Part shown: positions 35,284-44,948 of the stretch, piece by piece | Layout: every line of letters starts with the position of its first letter | Numbering within the stretch: the first letter of the stretch is position 1 | Assembly (NCBI GenBank): GCA_035477215.1 | Contig: DATIKU010000002.1 | Location: 1-64,000, forward strand | DNA from: Spirochaetota bacterium | Lineage (GTDB): Bacteria; Spirochaetota; UBA4802; UBA5368 | DNA length: 64,000 bases | Direction: 5' to 3' | Position numbers and translations under genes: made by a program | The notes under the pieces: model-generated | The model's database searches: none | What the model was told of the DNA's origin: nothing | Seen by the model: only the letters and a program-made list of their open reading frames with translations

Positions 35284-35891
35284 AGATGAAATACGCATTT
35301 TTAGTGCTGCTGTGCATCGTGCTTGCGGTATCCGTTTTACAGATGTTTTCCGTCCCCCCATACGCCGGAGACGTCCATGCCCTTTACCGTTCGGGATATT
35401 TTATCGAGCTCGAGAAGGGATTCGACGTTATTAAAAGCGCGTTTGTCGAAACGAAGATATACGGCCGTACCGTTTCCGCCTGGATACTTCTGGAAGATGT
35501 CGGTGCGCGGCACGGGATCGATATCCGGGTGTACAATGCCTCAGGCCTCAGGGTCAAGGCGCCCGGTGAGGCCGAAAACGGAGGCGACGAACGCGTTGTG
35601 CGCGTATTGAACTCGGCGGAGCCGGCCGTGTATTCGGAGATTATCGGGGGCAGGTATTACTCGGCCGTCCCCGTTTTTATGGAAGACCGCTGCCGTTTCT
35701 GCCACGATTCGCGCTCGGGCAAAAAACTGGCGGGGGTACTCACCTTCGAAAGGGACTTCGACGCACTCGTCTATTACGGCGCCGAGCGTGTTATCATTTT
35801 CGCCGTCATTTCGGCCGCGCTGTGTCTTCTGATTTTTTTAACCCTCCGCTGGGAGCCAGGCAGGAGGCTAAAAGAACTGTTTGACAAATAA
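35280..35891 (+). CDS. membrane-bound monoheme c-type sensor-like protein
   Basis: The 203-aa protein has an N-terminal membrane helix (about 6-24), a periplasmic domain of about 140 residues and a second helix (about 170-190), leaving a short basic C-terminus. One heme site, CRFCH (138-142), lies late in the periplasmic domain, followed by KLAGVLTFERDFD. This layout resembles heme-PAS sensor domains of the Tll0287/DUF3365 type, here without an attached kinase. It overlaps dprA by four bases. A redox- or gas-sensing role is an inference. Confidence 0.7.
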   Translation: MKMKYAFLVLLCIVLAVSVLQMFSVPPYAGDVHALYRSGYFIELEKGFDVIKSAFVETKIYGRTVSAWILLEDVGARHGIDIRVYNASGLRVKAPGEAENGGDERVVRVLNSAEPAVYSEIIGGRYYSAVPVFMEDRCRFCHDSRSGKKLAGVLTFERDFDALVYYGAERVIIFAVISAALCLLIFLTLRWEPGRRLKELFDK

Positions 35892-36078
35892 ATGATAGTC
35901 TGTGGTTCTTGCTTTTAATTGCCGCGCGTCCGCAGTGTGCGTGGCGCGTTTTCACACGGGAAAAGGGAGTTGCGCCCGGTCCCGACGGGAGTCAATCCAC
36001 GGTCACGTACGCAGCCGCTTCATTTACCGACGGCAGTCGGGGGTAAAGAGGTGTATAAAAGGAAATGTATAAGAATAA

Positions 36079-38187
36079 ATGGAGAAAGACGGGAAAACGC
36101 TTATCATCGTAGAGTCGCCCTCCAAGGCCAAGACCATTAACAAGTACCTGGGCGGTAAATATATCATCTCGTCGTCCATGGGGCACATCATCGACCTGCC
36201 GAAATCGAGGCTGGCGGTGAACGTCGACGATAACTTCACTCCGGAATACATCACCATCCGCGGAAAAGCGAAGATTCTGAACGATCTGAAGAAGAAGGCG
36301 GGGCAGGCATCGAGGGTGCTGCTCGCGACCGACCCGGACCGCGAGGGCGAGGCCATCTCGTGGCACCTCGCAAATGCGCTTCGGCCGAAGAACGATAACA
36401 TACTGCGCATCGAGTTCAACGAGATCACCGAGACGGCGATACTCGAGGCGGTCAGACACCCGCGCGACATAGACATGAGCCTGGTAAACGCGCAGCAGGC
36501 CCGGCGCATCCTTGACCGCATAGTCGGCTACAACATCAGCCCGATTCTGTGGCGAAAGGTCAAGAAGGGACTTTCCGCCGGCAGGGTGCAGTCGGTCGCT
36601 CTTCGCGTTATATGCGAGCGCGAAAAAGAAATCGAGTCCTTCGCCCCCGAGGAATACTGGTCGCTCGACGCGGTTCTCGAATTGAAGGGAAAGAAGTTCA
36701 CGGGGTCGTTTTACTCGCTCGAGGGCGAAAAGACAAAACTTAAGACAAAGGCCGATGTGGACGCAGTTCTGGAGCGCCTGGGCGATGGCCCGTTTACGGT
36801 AAAGAGCGTACAGCGCAAGGAGCGAAGGCGAAACCCGCTTGCTCCCTACATAACGAGCAAGATGCAACAGGACGCCGCCAACAGACTCGGCTTCACTTCC
36901 GGAAAGATCATGATGGTCGCCCAGCAACTGTACGAAGGGATCGATCTGAAGGGCGAGGGGCCGGTGGGGCTCATCACCTACATGAGGACCGACTCCACGC
37001 GTGTTTCCGATAGCGCTCTTTCGGCCGTGCGCAGGTATATCGGCGAAAGCTTTGCCGAGGGCTATCTGCCGGAGAAGCCGAACACTTACGCCAATAAAAA
37101 AAACGCACAGGATGCGCACGAGGCAATACGGCCGACCGACGTATTCCGTACGCCCGAGTCGCTGAAGGCCGACCTCAGCCGCGACCAGTACCGGCTTTAC
37201 GGTCTGATCTGGCGGCGTTTCGTCTCCTCGCAGATGACCTCGGAGGTCTCTGAGGTGTCCACCGTCATGCTGGAGCGCGGCGATGTCGCCTTCAGGGCGA
37301 GCGGAAGCCGGGTCCTTTTCGACGGTTTCACCGCCGTGGACAGCGAGGACAAAACGAAAAAGATGGACCTGCCGAAACTCGCGGAAGGCGACGAACCCGC
37401 TGTAAGGGAATACCTTCCCGAGCAGCATTTTACCACGCCGCCACCCCGCTATAACGACGCCTCGCTCGTGAAGTTCCTGGAGGAATCCGGTATCGGAAGG
37501 CCGTCGACATACGCTCCCACCATCAACACGTTGATCGCCCGCTATTACGCGGTGCGCTCGGGGCGTCAGCTCGTTCCGACGGTGCTCGGGAGGCTGGTCA
37601 ACGAGATCATGATGGCGCATTTCGGTTCGCTGGTATCGATCGATTTTACCGCGAAAATGGAGGAACGGCTCGATCTCGTGGAGGAATCGAGAGCGGACTG
37701 GGTCGATATGCTGAGGGAATTTTACAGCTCCTTCAAGATTACGGTCGACGAGGCCGAACATAAGATAGAGGAGATGAAAAACATCCTCGACGAGGAAACT
37801 GACGAGGTCTGCGAAAAATGCGGCGGAAAAATGATGAAGAAGCTCGGGAAGTTCGGCTTCTTTCTGGCCTGTTCGGGGTTTCCGGAGTGCCGCAACGCAA
37901 AGTCGCTGCCGCTCGGGAAGTGCCCGGTGGATGCCTGCGAGGGCGACGTGGTGAAGCGCCAGGCGAAGAAGGGGAGGCCCTTTTACGCCTGCAGCCGGTA
38001 TCCGGAATGCACCTTCATGACGCGCGAAGTCCCCTCGAACAAGCCGTGCCCGAAATGCGGAAGCCTGCTCTTCTCCCGCAGGGTCAAAAACCGGGGTCAG
38101 ATGCTCATCTGCCTCAAGGAATCATGCGGATACCGTCTCGAGCTTCTCGACGAGGAAAACGCCAAACAGCCGGAAAACGGGGAGTGA
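36079..38187 (+). CDS. topA: DNA topoisomerase I
   Basis: The 702-aa type IA topoisomerase relaxes negative supercoils. The TOPRIM domain opens with LIIVESPSKAKTI and has DPDREGEAI near residue 90; the catalytic tyrosine is Y301 in GLITYMRTDSTRVS. HEAIRPTD and FLEESGIGRPSTYA follow. Three cysteine-rich zinc fingers are seen at the C-terminus: CEKCGGKM..., CPVDACEGD... and CPKCGSL.... The Shine-Dalgarno is weak (AGGA about 14 bases upstream). The xer-type recombinase gene follows after 56 bases, the same order seen with dprA in many bacteria (dprA-topA-xerC). Confidence 0.97.
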   Translation: MEKDGKTLIIVESPSKAKTINKYLGGKYIISSSMGHIIDLPKSRLAVNVDDNFTPEYITIRGKAKILNDLKKKAGQASRVLLATDPDREGEAISWHLANALRPKNDNILRIEFNEITETAILEAVRHPRDIDMSLVNAQQARRILDRIVGYNISPILWRKVKKGLSAGRVQSVALRVICEREKEIESFAPEEYWSLDAVLELKGKKFTGSFYSLEGEKTKLKTKADVDAVLERLGDGPFTVKSVQRKERRRNPLAPYITSKMQQDAANRLGFTSGKIMMVAQQLYEGIDLKGEGPVGLITYMRTDSTRVSDSALSAVRRYIGESFAEGYLPEKPNTYANKKNAQDAHEAIRPTDVFRTPESLKADLSRDQYRLYGLIWRRFVSSQMTSEVSEVSTVMLERGDVAFRASGSRVLFDGFTAVDSEDKTKKMDLPKLAEGDEPAVREYLPEQHFTTPPPRYNDASLVKFLEESGIGRPSTYAPTINTLIARYYAVRSGRQLVPTVLGRLVNEIMMAHFGSLVSIDFTAKMEERLDLVEESRADWVDMLREFYSSFKITVDEAEHKIEEMKNILDEETDEVCEKCGGKMMKKLGKFGFFLACSGFPECRNAKSLPLGKCPVDACEGDVVKRQAKKGRPFYACSRYPECTFMTREVPSNKPCPKCGSLLFSRRVKNRGQMLICLKESCGYRLELLDEENAKQPENGE

Positions 38188-38243
38188 CCGTCCCCGGCCA
38201 TACGTCAGCCTGCCGGCCGGCCCATACGGAGGTTTGAACCGGC

Positions 38244-39173
38244 GTGTACGCGGAAATAGACCGTTTCATGGACTACCTTGTCTCCGAAAGGAACGCCTCG
38301 CGGATGACCGTTAATTCGTATAACGACGATCTCGTTCAGTTCTCCGCCTTTCTGGCCGGTCTCGGAGAAGACGAGTTCGACTCACCGAAGGGCGGCGCGG
38401 ATATCCCGGCCGGCGAAATAACGACGGGGCTCATTCGTGCATTCATCGAGTCCTGTTACGACCGCTCGTTGAAGAAGTCGTCCATATCGCGAAAAATCGC
38501 CTGCCTGAAGTCGTTTTTTACCTATCTTTATAACGAGCGAATCATAGCGTCCAACCCCGCGGCTGAAGTGTCCTTTCCCCGAAAGGAAAAGCCCCTGCCG
38601 CGCTTTCTGTACAACAAGGAGGTGGAGCGCATACTGGATTTCCCGGTGGAATCCTTCCTCGATTTCCGCGACAGGGCCATCCTTGAAACCTTCTACTCCA
38701 CCGGAGCGCGCGTTTCGGAGCTCGCCGCGGCGGAGCGCGCGGACTTTGACGAGCACGGGCAAAGACTTCGCGTACTCGGAAAGGGCGCGCGGGAGAGGAT
38801 AGTTTTTCTCACCGGCGACGCGATCAGATGGATCAGAGCGTATCTCGTGGAGCGGGGAAAGAAGTTCGGGTCGATCGACGGCCCCCTTTTCGTCAACGGG
38901 CGCGGAGGGGGGCTGAGCGCCCGCGGCATTTTCGGTATCGTCGATAAGCGGTCGCGCGCGGCGGGCTTACTGGCGCGGGTGACCCCGCATACTCTCCGGC
39001 ACAGTTTCGCGACTGAGCTTCTCAACAACGGGGCGGACATACGAGCCGTTCAGGAAATGCTGGGCCACCAGAGCATCTCCACCACGCAGGTCTACACCCA
39101 CACAACCAAGTTGCGTCTCAAAAGGATATACAGCCGTTGCCACCCGCATTCGGACGAAAACTACGGCAAATAG
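38244..39173 (+). CDS. tyrosine recombinase XerC/XerD
   Basis: The 309-aa protein is a tyrosine site-specific recombinase of the Xer kind, which resolves chromosome dimers at dif. An N-terminal SAM-like DNA-binding domain covers about residues 1-100. Catalytic residues are R156 (GARVSEL), H249 and R252 (HTLRH), H275 (LGHQS) and the nucleophile Y284 (QVYTHT). GTG at 38244 follows GGAGG by about 11 bases. The dprA-topA neighbourhood favours XerC, but the residues alone do not separate XerC from XerD. No dif-like site was identified nearby. Confidence 0.92.
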   Translation: MYAEIDRFMDYLVSERNASRMTVNSYNDDLVQFSAFLAGLGEDEFDSPKGGADIPAGEITTGLIRAFIESCYDRSLKKSSISRKIACLKSFFTYLYNERIIASNPAAEVSFPRKEKPLPRFLYNKEVERILDFPVESFLDFRDRAILETFYSTGARVSELAAAERADFDEHGQRLRVLGKGARERIVFLTGDAIRWIRAYLVERGKKFGSIDGPLFVNGRGGGLSARGIFGIVDKRSRAAGLLARVTPHTLRHSFATELLNNGADIRAVQEMLGHQSISTTQVYTHTTKLRLKRIYSRCHPHSDENYGK

Positions 39174-39203
39174 CCGCACCGACCGTCCCGGTCCCGCGCG
39201 GGA

Positions 39204-40946
39204 TCATTTGGGCTCGATCACCTCGACGAGCGAGAGGTCGGCCTTCTTGAGCACCAGTATCTTTTTATCGTGCCGGTTGATGTACACATATTCGCCGTAA
39301 AAACTGATAAAGGTATTCTCGCTCACCTGCTCCTGTGAACGGGCCGTGCGCGCGAGGGAGCCGTCGTACCTGCCGAGATAATATTTTCCGTTCTCGACCG
39401 TAACTGCATAGATAAAACCGTCGCGAACCTCGACAAAACTGCGCCAGAAAACATCGTCCTTTCCGCGTCTGGATTCCTTCAGCGTTTCGCGGTCGAGGAG
39501 CATCAGCCGATGGCCGGTCTTGTGGTCGCCCTGGTGGACGATTACCGCCACGCCGCCCGAGAATACGTCGTAGCGGCTTCCGCAGATGTTTTCCACCGGG
39601 GATTTGAACATCACCCTGCGCGCGGCGGCGTTGATCATGTACATCTCGTTATTATAATGCCCCGCCTCGAGATATTCCCGTATTTTAAGGTAATAGAGCT
39701 TCTCGGCGAACACGCTCTTGTCGAGCTCCTTGCTTCGAAGTTCGTCCTCGCGCTTGTCCAGTTCCTTTTCCTTTTCCTCGAGCTTCGCTTTCGCCTTTTC
39801 GGGGCTTTCCTTTATGTCTTTTTTCAGCTCATCCTTCTCGATTTCTTTCTTTTCTTCTTTGAGTGATTCCTCTTTCTTCGCTATCTTGCTCTCTTTTTCG
39901 GCGACACGCTTCTCTTCTTTTTTGATTTCCCCTTTTTTCTCGGCTACTTTCCTCTCTTCCGTCGCGACGGCCTTCTCCTTTTCGGCCGTCTTTTGCTTTT
40001 CCTGTTTTAGCTTTTCCTCGCGTACGGTGATCTCTTCCTCTTTTTTCTTTTTCTCTTCGGCGTCCCTTATGCTTTTCGCTTTTTCCTTTTCGTCTTTGAG
40101 CTTCTGTTCCTCCCGGTCCTGTTCCCGTTTTTTGCGCTCCAGATCGGCTTTCTCGTCCTCAATTCGTTTTTTCTCCTTCTCGACCTCGCGTGCTTCTTTG
40201 ACAAGGTCTGCTTTTTTTTCGGCGGTCTCCTTTTTATCTTTCTCGATTATTTTTTCCTTCAGGTCCACAAGGTCCTTGCGCTGTTCGAGGTTTTCATCCT
40301 CCTTGCGAATGGCCGTCCGCACCTTCCTGTCGGAGATGATATCGGGATCGATCGAGTCGATCTCGCCGCGTTTCGCAGTCTCGGAGAGCGGGATGACGAT
40401 TCGCGTTGCGCCGGGCCATTCGTCGTATCTGGTCGAAAGGCCGGCGTTTCGCGGAGTAAGGTTTCCGGTCACGACCTTTTTATAGGCTTTTCCGAAGTAT
40501 TCAACATCCCCGCGATAAACGGCGTTGTAATAAGTGGTGAATACGGCGAGCGTGTACGCGTTCTTCCCGGAATACCCGTACATTCTCTCAAAATAGCCGG
40601 AAAGGATATGGCGGATGTACCGGATGTGCGTGACCCTGGCATTTTTATTTATTGAAAAGATGTCGGCCGAGAATTTTTCGGGCTCTTCCTTCGAGATGGC
40701 CCTGATAAGCGAATATTTCGTGTAATAGTGTACCCGCGCGTTTTCGCCGCGCTTCTGCGCTTCCGCGGCAAGGCCGCTTCCGATCGATTTAACGACGGCG
40801 ACGCTGTCCTGGTTTTGCCGGGGGCCGGTGTAATTGATAAATTCTATCTTCCCGGCTTTTTTCAACTCGTCGATGTCGACTTCCAGGCCGGCGGCGGGAA
40901 CGACGGCAAGAAGAATGAGAAGGATAAACGCACAGTGTTTTCGCAT
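39204..40946 (-). CDS. P83/100-family exported protein
   Basis: The 580-aa protein resembles the spirochaete P83/100 antigen family. A signal peptide (to about residue 20) is followed by an N-terminal domain with the family segment VDIDELKKAGKIEFINYTG. Residues about 219-409 form an extremely charged K/E/D-rich coiled-coil region, and a C-terminal beta-rich domain ends LSLVEVIEPK. The ATG at 40946 has GGAGAG five bases upstream; the frame is open 76 codons further but without a signal peptide. In Borrelia the protein is a surface or periplasmic antigen of unclear function. The gene converges on the xer gene. Confidence 0.85.
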   Translation of the reverse strand: MRKHCAFILLILLAVVPAAGLEVDIDELKKAGKIEFINYTGPRQNQDSVAVVKSIGSGLAAEAQKRGENARVHYYTKYSLIRAISKEEPEKFSADIFSINKNARVTHIRYIRHILSGYFERMYGYSGKNAYTLAVFTTYYNAVYRGDVEYFGKAYKKVVTGNLTPRNAGLSTRYDEWPGATRIVIPLSETAKRGEIDSIDPDIISDRKVRTAIRKEDENLEQRKDLVDLKEKIIEKDKKETAEKKADLVKEAREVEKEKKRIEDEKADLERKKREQDREEQKLKDEKEKAKSIRDAEEKKKKEEEITVREEKLKQEKQKTAEKEKAVATEERKVAEKKGEIKKEEKRVAEKESKIAKKEESLKEEKKEIEKDELKKDIKESPEKAKAKLEEKEKELDKREDELRSKELDKSVFAEKLYYLKIREYLEAGHYNNEMYMINAAARRVMFKSPVENICGSRYDVFSGGVAVIVHQGDHKTGHRLMLLDRETLKESRRGKDDVFWRSFVEVRDGFIYAVTVENGKYYLGRYDGSLARTARSQEQVSENTFISFYGEYVYINRHDKKILVLKKADLSLVEVIEPK

Positions 40947-41097
40947 GGTACTCTCCGGGCATGGTACGTGATCGGGCGACTGTCGTACAATCAACCCGCC
41001 GCGAAGTATAGGATCTTCCCGCGGTATTTCAAGTACTATTGGCAGGGTAACGTGGAATTTGATTATTACCGGCGTCCTGGCGAGCGCTATCCGCGCA

Positions 41098-41976
41098 TCA
41101 TCGGTCAAGTAGAGCGCGCACCTCGATCTCGTCGTAATGATAGTTTTTCGTGCAGAAGGTGCAGCGCAGTTCAATGCCGTGATCTTTATCGAGCATCTCC
41201 TCGATTTCCCCGCCGTCGATCCCCTGAATTATTTCGCCGATCATCTCCCTGTTGCAGCGGCACGCCGCCCGTATCGGATTCGTGCTCAGCAGGCTCAGCG
41301 GCTGGTCGTCCATTAAACGGGAGACGACCGATATGATGTCTTCGCCCCGACGGAGCGATTCGCCAAGCGGGTTCTTCATGCCTGCGATGTTGGTCTCGAC
41401 GCGCTCCAGCGCGGTATCGGCGGTGTCCGGGAATCTCTGGACCAGTATGCCGCCCGAGCCCGCTATGGTCCCGTCGCTTTTGAGCGCAAGGCCGATGATC
41501 ATTGCCGACGGCACCTGCTCGGATTCGGTGAGATAATAGGCGCAGTCCCGGGCGATCTCGCCTGTATGAAGCGGGATGACGCTGCTGTAGGGCTCCTTGA
41601 GTCCCAGGTCTTTCACCACGGTCAGAAAGCCCGCCCCGATGATCGCGGGGATGTCGATGGCGCCGTTTCTGACTACCGGCTCCACCGCGGGGTTTGCGAC
41701 GTAGCCCCGTATATTGCCCTTCGCGTCCGCCTGCACGTGAATCTCGCGGATGGGGCCGGTTCCGGATATCCTGAGGGTGACGCTCTGCGCGGAACTGGGC
41801 TTTAGCGCGGCGCAGAGGAGCGCCGTTGCGTTGATCGCCCGTCCCAGCGCAAGCGTGGCGGCGGGCGAGGTTTTATGCTGCCCCGTAATCGTCCGTGCGA
41901 GGTCCGCCGTCAGCGCCGTGTAAATGCGTAAATTGTAGTGCTCGCAGATTATGCGCGCGACGTGATCTCCTTTCAT
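41098..41976 (-). CDS. hslO: redox-regulated chaperone Hsp33
   Basis: The 292-aa protein is the Hsp33 holdase, switched on by oxidative unfolding of its zinc site. The four zinc cysteines form the expected CxC (CRCNRE) and CxxC (CTFC) pair near the C-terminus, and the N-terminal chaperone domain has GPIREIHVQADAKGNIRGYVANP. It starts two bases after the stop of the aldehyde:ferredoxin oxidoreductase gene. GAGGGA lies 9-14 bases upstream, inside the end of that gene. The pairing suggests that oxygen stress on an oxygen-sensitive tungstoenzyme and Hsp33 expression are linked. Confidence 0.95.
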   Translation of the reverse strand: MKGDHVARIICEHYNLRIYTALTADLARTITGQHKTSPAATLALGRAINATALLCAALKPSSAQSVTLRISGTGPIREIHVQADAKGNIRGYVANPAVEPVVRNGAIDIPAIIGAGFLTVVKDLGLKEPYSSVIPLHTGEIARDCAYYLTESEQVPSAMIIGLALKSDGTIAGSGGILVQRFPDTADTALERVETNIAGMKNPLGESLRRGEDIISVVSRLMDDQPLSLLSTNPIRAACRCNREMIGEIIQGIDGGEIEEMLDKDHGIELRCTFCTKNYHYDEIEVRALLDR

Positions 41977-41978
41977 AT

Positions 41979-43853
41979 TCAGAATTCCCTCAGCGACTCG
42001 TGAATGCCTTTTAATGTCTCGAACCAGAATTCCAGCGCCGCCTCGTGCTTGTCTTTATTGAAGCGGTCGATCCATTCCAGGAGCTCTTTTGAGTTGTCGT
42101 TCTCGACCTCGTGCAGGCGCGTCAGCCAGGTCGATACGAAGTCCACGTTGCGCTCGGATTCCCAGAATATTGAGCTGTTACGGCTGCTGATGCGGCTTGC
42201 GGTGATCGAGACGGCGGCCAGATACTCGGCCTTTTTATCGTAGAGCGTTCCAATAATGTCGGGAATCATCTCCTCGGCCCAGTTGCGGTGGAACCGGCAG
42301 AAGCCCATATTGTCCATGAGAAGCTCTTTTTTAAAGCGGTCCGCGTTTTCCCTGCCGAGCCTCCGCGGTTCGTAAAAATTGTCCCCGTAATACATGTAGT
42401 ACTTGCCCATGATCGGCATGGGCGAAAGGACGCCGGCCGTCCAGTACTGGTTCGGCACAATCCATCCCCTGCGCGCGTTCGCGTTGTAGACGAACAGATC
42501 GAGTATCTTTTTGCCCCGGTCGCGGGCGAGGTGACGGGCGAAATCGCGCGCGCCCTCCTCGAGGTCCAGGATTCCTTTTTTCTCGATGATTGAGTCCAGA
42601 AGCGCCATGCCGAGCTCGGCGTTGTGCATGGAGTCGGTCTCGATGCCGAAGCCCTCGGTCGAGAAAACGGGGAGCGTCGACACTCCGAGCTCTTTCGGGG
42701 CGAGCAGGCCCTCGTGCAGGCATTCCATGAGCCATGAGAGCACGCCGCCCACCGAGATGGCGTCGAAGCCCAGGCTGTCGGCACGGCGGTTGAGCATCTC
42801 TGCCGCGCGCTGGTCGAAGATGCCGCAGAGCGGACCCATCGTCTGGTAGGGTTCGTAGTCCTTTTTATATTCGCCGTAAATCTTCTTGCATACGGCCGGA
42901 CAGGGCTCGCCGCAGGTGCGCCAGCTCTTGGGTCGGATGATCTCCTCGTTGAACTGTTTCAGATAGTGGTTGACGATGAATTTCTCGTGGATGTGGCGGC
43001 GCTCATCCTCGCGCATGTTGATGCTGCGGTAGTTGAACGCGATTATCCTGCCGCCTATTTTGGCGTAATTAACGCCGAAGGTGCCGCCGGTGTCGAATTT
43101 CGGATCGAAGCGGTACTTGGCGGTGACCTCCATGTCCTTCGCCGCGAGGCGTTTCTGGTACCGATCGCTGAACCACTCGTCGGCGACCTTGCGATCGCGG
43201 AAGTCCTCGTCGATATACGTGCCGCCGTAGATGACCGCGGCGATGCCATGTTCTTTGAGGAGCTTGGTGCCGAAACCGCCGCGTCCCGCCCAGGTGTCGG
43301 CCTGCGTCGGTTTCCCGTTCTTCACCGGAGCCGAGGCTATCGCCCCGAAATCGGTCGAAAGCGAGGCCGCCCCCGTGGCCAGCACCCTGGGCTCGGAGCT
43401 GTACCGGTGGCCAAAACGCTCGAGCGCGTAATCCATGAGCGCGTACACGCCCGTTTTGCCGCTCTTCCAAACTGCCCACACGTCGACAGGATGAAGCTCC
43501 ACCTCCACCGCCTCGCCATGGACGCGGTTGAGGTACAGGACCGAAAAGGAGGAGGCCCGGTTGCGGAGCGAGAGCATGTTGATGCCGAGGTTGTCGAAGA
43601 CGAGCGACGCCCCTCCCATGGAGGATATGTAGAAGCCTCCCCAGTTCGGCGAGAAGCCGTTGACGATGAGGCGGTTGGAGCCCGGGAAAATGGAGCCGGC
43701 GAGAAGGCCTGCGCCGATGTTCAGGCTGTTGTGCCGTTTGGCTATGTTGAGGCCCACGTCGACGGGACCGAAGAATTCGCCGACCTTGAAACGCTCCATC
43801 TTATAAAAGCCCGACGAACAGTCGACGTGTAAAACCTTTAGATAGTTTTCCAT
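41979..43853 (-). CDS. aldehyde:ferredoxin oxidoreductase (AOR family, tungsten)
   Basis: The 624-aa protein belongs to the AOR family, which oxidises aldehydes to acids with a tungsten-bis-pyranopterin and one 4Fe-4S cluster. Candidate cluster ligands are C314, C318, C322 and C519 (MGFCRFHRNW). The first spacing is C-x3-C-x3-C, where the Pyrococcus enzyme has C-x2-C-x3-C. Cofactor-contacting GRGGFGTKLL lies near residue 190. Within the family it could be an aldehyde, benzoyl-CoA-type or uncharacterised paralogue. moaD-moaE in this window supply the same cofactor. The ATG at 43853 is clear. It precedes hslO on the same strand. Confidence 0.9.
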   Translation of the reverse strand: MENYLKVLHVDCSSGFYKMERFKVGEFFGPVDVGLNIAKRHNSLNIGAGLLAGSIFPGSNRLIVNGFSPNWGGFYISSMGGASLVFDNLGINMLSLRNRASSFSVLYLNRVHGEAVEVELHPVDVWAVWKSGKTGVYALMDYALERFGHRYSSEPRVLATGAASLSTDFGAIASAPVKNGKPTQADTWAGRGGFGTKLLKEHGIAAVIYGGTYIDEDFRDRKVADEWFSDRYQKRLAAKDMEVTAKYRFDPKFDTGGTFGVNYAKIGGRIIAFNYRSINMREDERRHIHEKFIVNHYLKQFNEEIIRPKSWRTCGEPCPAVCKKIYGEYKKDYEPYQTMGPLCGIFDQRAAEMLNRRADSLGFDAISVGGVLSWLMECLHEGLLAPKELGVSTLPVFSTEGFGIETDSMHNAELGMALLDSIIEKKGILDLEEGARDFARHLARDRGKKILDLFVYNANARRGWIVPNQYWTAGVLSPMPIMGKYYMYYGDNFYEPRRLGRENADRFKKELLMDNMGFCRFHRNWAEEMIPDIIGTLYDKKAEYLAAVSITASRISSRNSSIFWESERNVDFVSTWLTRLHEVENDNSKELLEWIDRFNKDKHEAALEFWFETLKGIHESLREF

Positions 43854-43916
43854 GATGCCTCCGATTTAATGATAGCTCCGGTACGGTGCAGGGAGTTCAA
43901 GCAAAGTGTACTTTTC

Positions 43917-44948
43917 TTAGAGCGCGGTTTCAATAATAATTTCCGGTCGGTCAGAATCGACCAATATACGCGTGATGTGAACGGGTGCAAAACGGGCTTT
44001 AAGATGTTCCATGTTTTCCCCGCGATGGCCGAGGTACTCCTCCTTTTCGCGCAGCGGTATTTGAAGCCGGACCGCGGACGGCGGCGAAGCGGAGCGCTCA
44101 AGCACCCCTGCGAGTTCGCGCTCGATGATCCTTCTTTTCAGGCGGGCCTTCACGAGGAAACCGAAGGCCGGATGATAGGGGCCCGCCAGCACGCCTGCCG
44201 TTTCGCCCGGGGCCAGGGGATGGAGCCCGGTGCGGATGACCGGTATGTTCTTTTCCGCGAACAGTTCGCGCATATCCGCCGAGCGCTCCAATGCGTCCTC
44301 AAGCGAAAGGGGCTCATAGCGCCCCTCGCGGTAGAGGTCGGCCAGGCGCGTATGCTCAAGCACCACGGCCGGATATATCCGCACCGCGTCGGGAGCGCAA
44401 TCGGCGGCCGTCCGTGCCGAGCGAAGCGATTCCAGCGGGCCATCGCCGGGAAGTCCCGGCATGAGTTGAATCACGAGCGAAAAGCCCGCCTGCCGTATCC
44501 GCGCGGCGGCATCGATCGAGTCGGCGGCGGAGTGGCCGCGTCCGGAGGCGGCCAGTACCACATCGGAAAATGATTGCGCGCCGATCTCGATGGTATGAAC
44601 GCCATATTCGTGGAGAAGTTCAAGCCGGGCCGTGTTTACGCAATCCGGCCGCGTCGAGAGGCGGATGCCGCGGATCAGGCCGTCGCGAATGAAACCGTGC
44701 GCGGCGCCCAGAAGCTCTCGCTGCAGGGCCTCATCGATCGCTGTAAAACTGCCCCCGAAAAAGGCCGCCTCGACGCTTTCGATCGATGCGGCTTTTGTTT
44801 CAAGGTGCGCGCGTATCTTCTCGCGCACGAACGAAGCGTCGGGAGGCGTGCGCACGGCGCTCGTCTCCCACTGGTTACAGAAGACGCAGCGGTGCGGGCA
44901 TCCCAGGTGCGGGACGAAGATGGGTATGGTCATGTGGGTCTTGCTCAT
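43917..44948 (-). CDS. radical SAM protein, Elp3-like
   Basis: The 343-aa protein has the radical SAM cluster CPHRCVFC (C17, C21, C24), FFGGSFTAID near residue 80, STRPDCVN and a C-terminal region without a GNAT domain. It groups with COG1243/Elp3-like proteins lacking the acetyltransferase part. ATG at 44948 is preceded by AGGAAAG; the frame is open 36 codons upstream but unsupported. It is upstream of the oxidoreductase gene on the same strand with a 63-base gap. A role in tRNA or protein modification is possible; no specific substrate is indicated. Confidence 0.85.
   Translation of the reverse strand: MSKTHMTIPIFVPHLGCPHRCVFCNQWETSAVRTPPDASFVREKIRAHLETKAASIESVEAAFFGGSFTAIDEALQRELLGAAHGFIRDGLIRGIRLSTRPDCVNTARLELLHEYGVHTIEIGAQSFSDVVLAASGRGHSAADSIDAAARIRQAGFSLVIQLMPGLPGDGPLESLRSARTAADCAPDAVRIYPAVVLEHTRLADLYREGRYEPLSLEDALERSADMRELFAEKNIPVIRTGLHPLAPGETAGVLAGPYHPAFGFLVKARLKRRIIERELAGVLERSASPPSAVRLQIPLREKEEYLGHRGENMEHLKARFAPVHITRILVDSDRPEIIIETAL

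Noticed and set aside
35992-37761. 589-codon minus-strand open frame
   Set aside because: Antisense to topA, whose catalytic and zinc-finger motifs are intact; no independent evidence.
39718-40485. Ser/Phe-rich plus-strand frame
   Set aside because: This is the reverse complement of the Lys/Glu-rich coiled coil of the P83/100 protein; the odd composition is a mirror artefact.
42966-43832. 288-codon plus-strand frame
   Set aside because: Antisense to the aldehyde:ferredoxin oxidoreductase gene and without family similarity.
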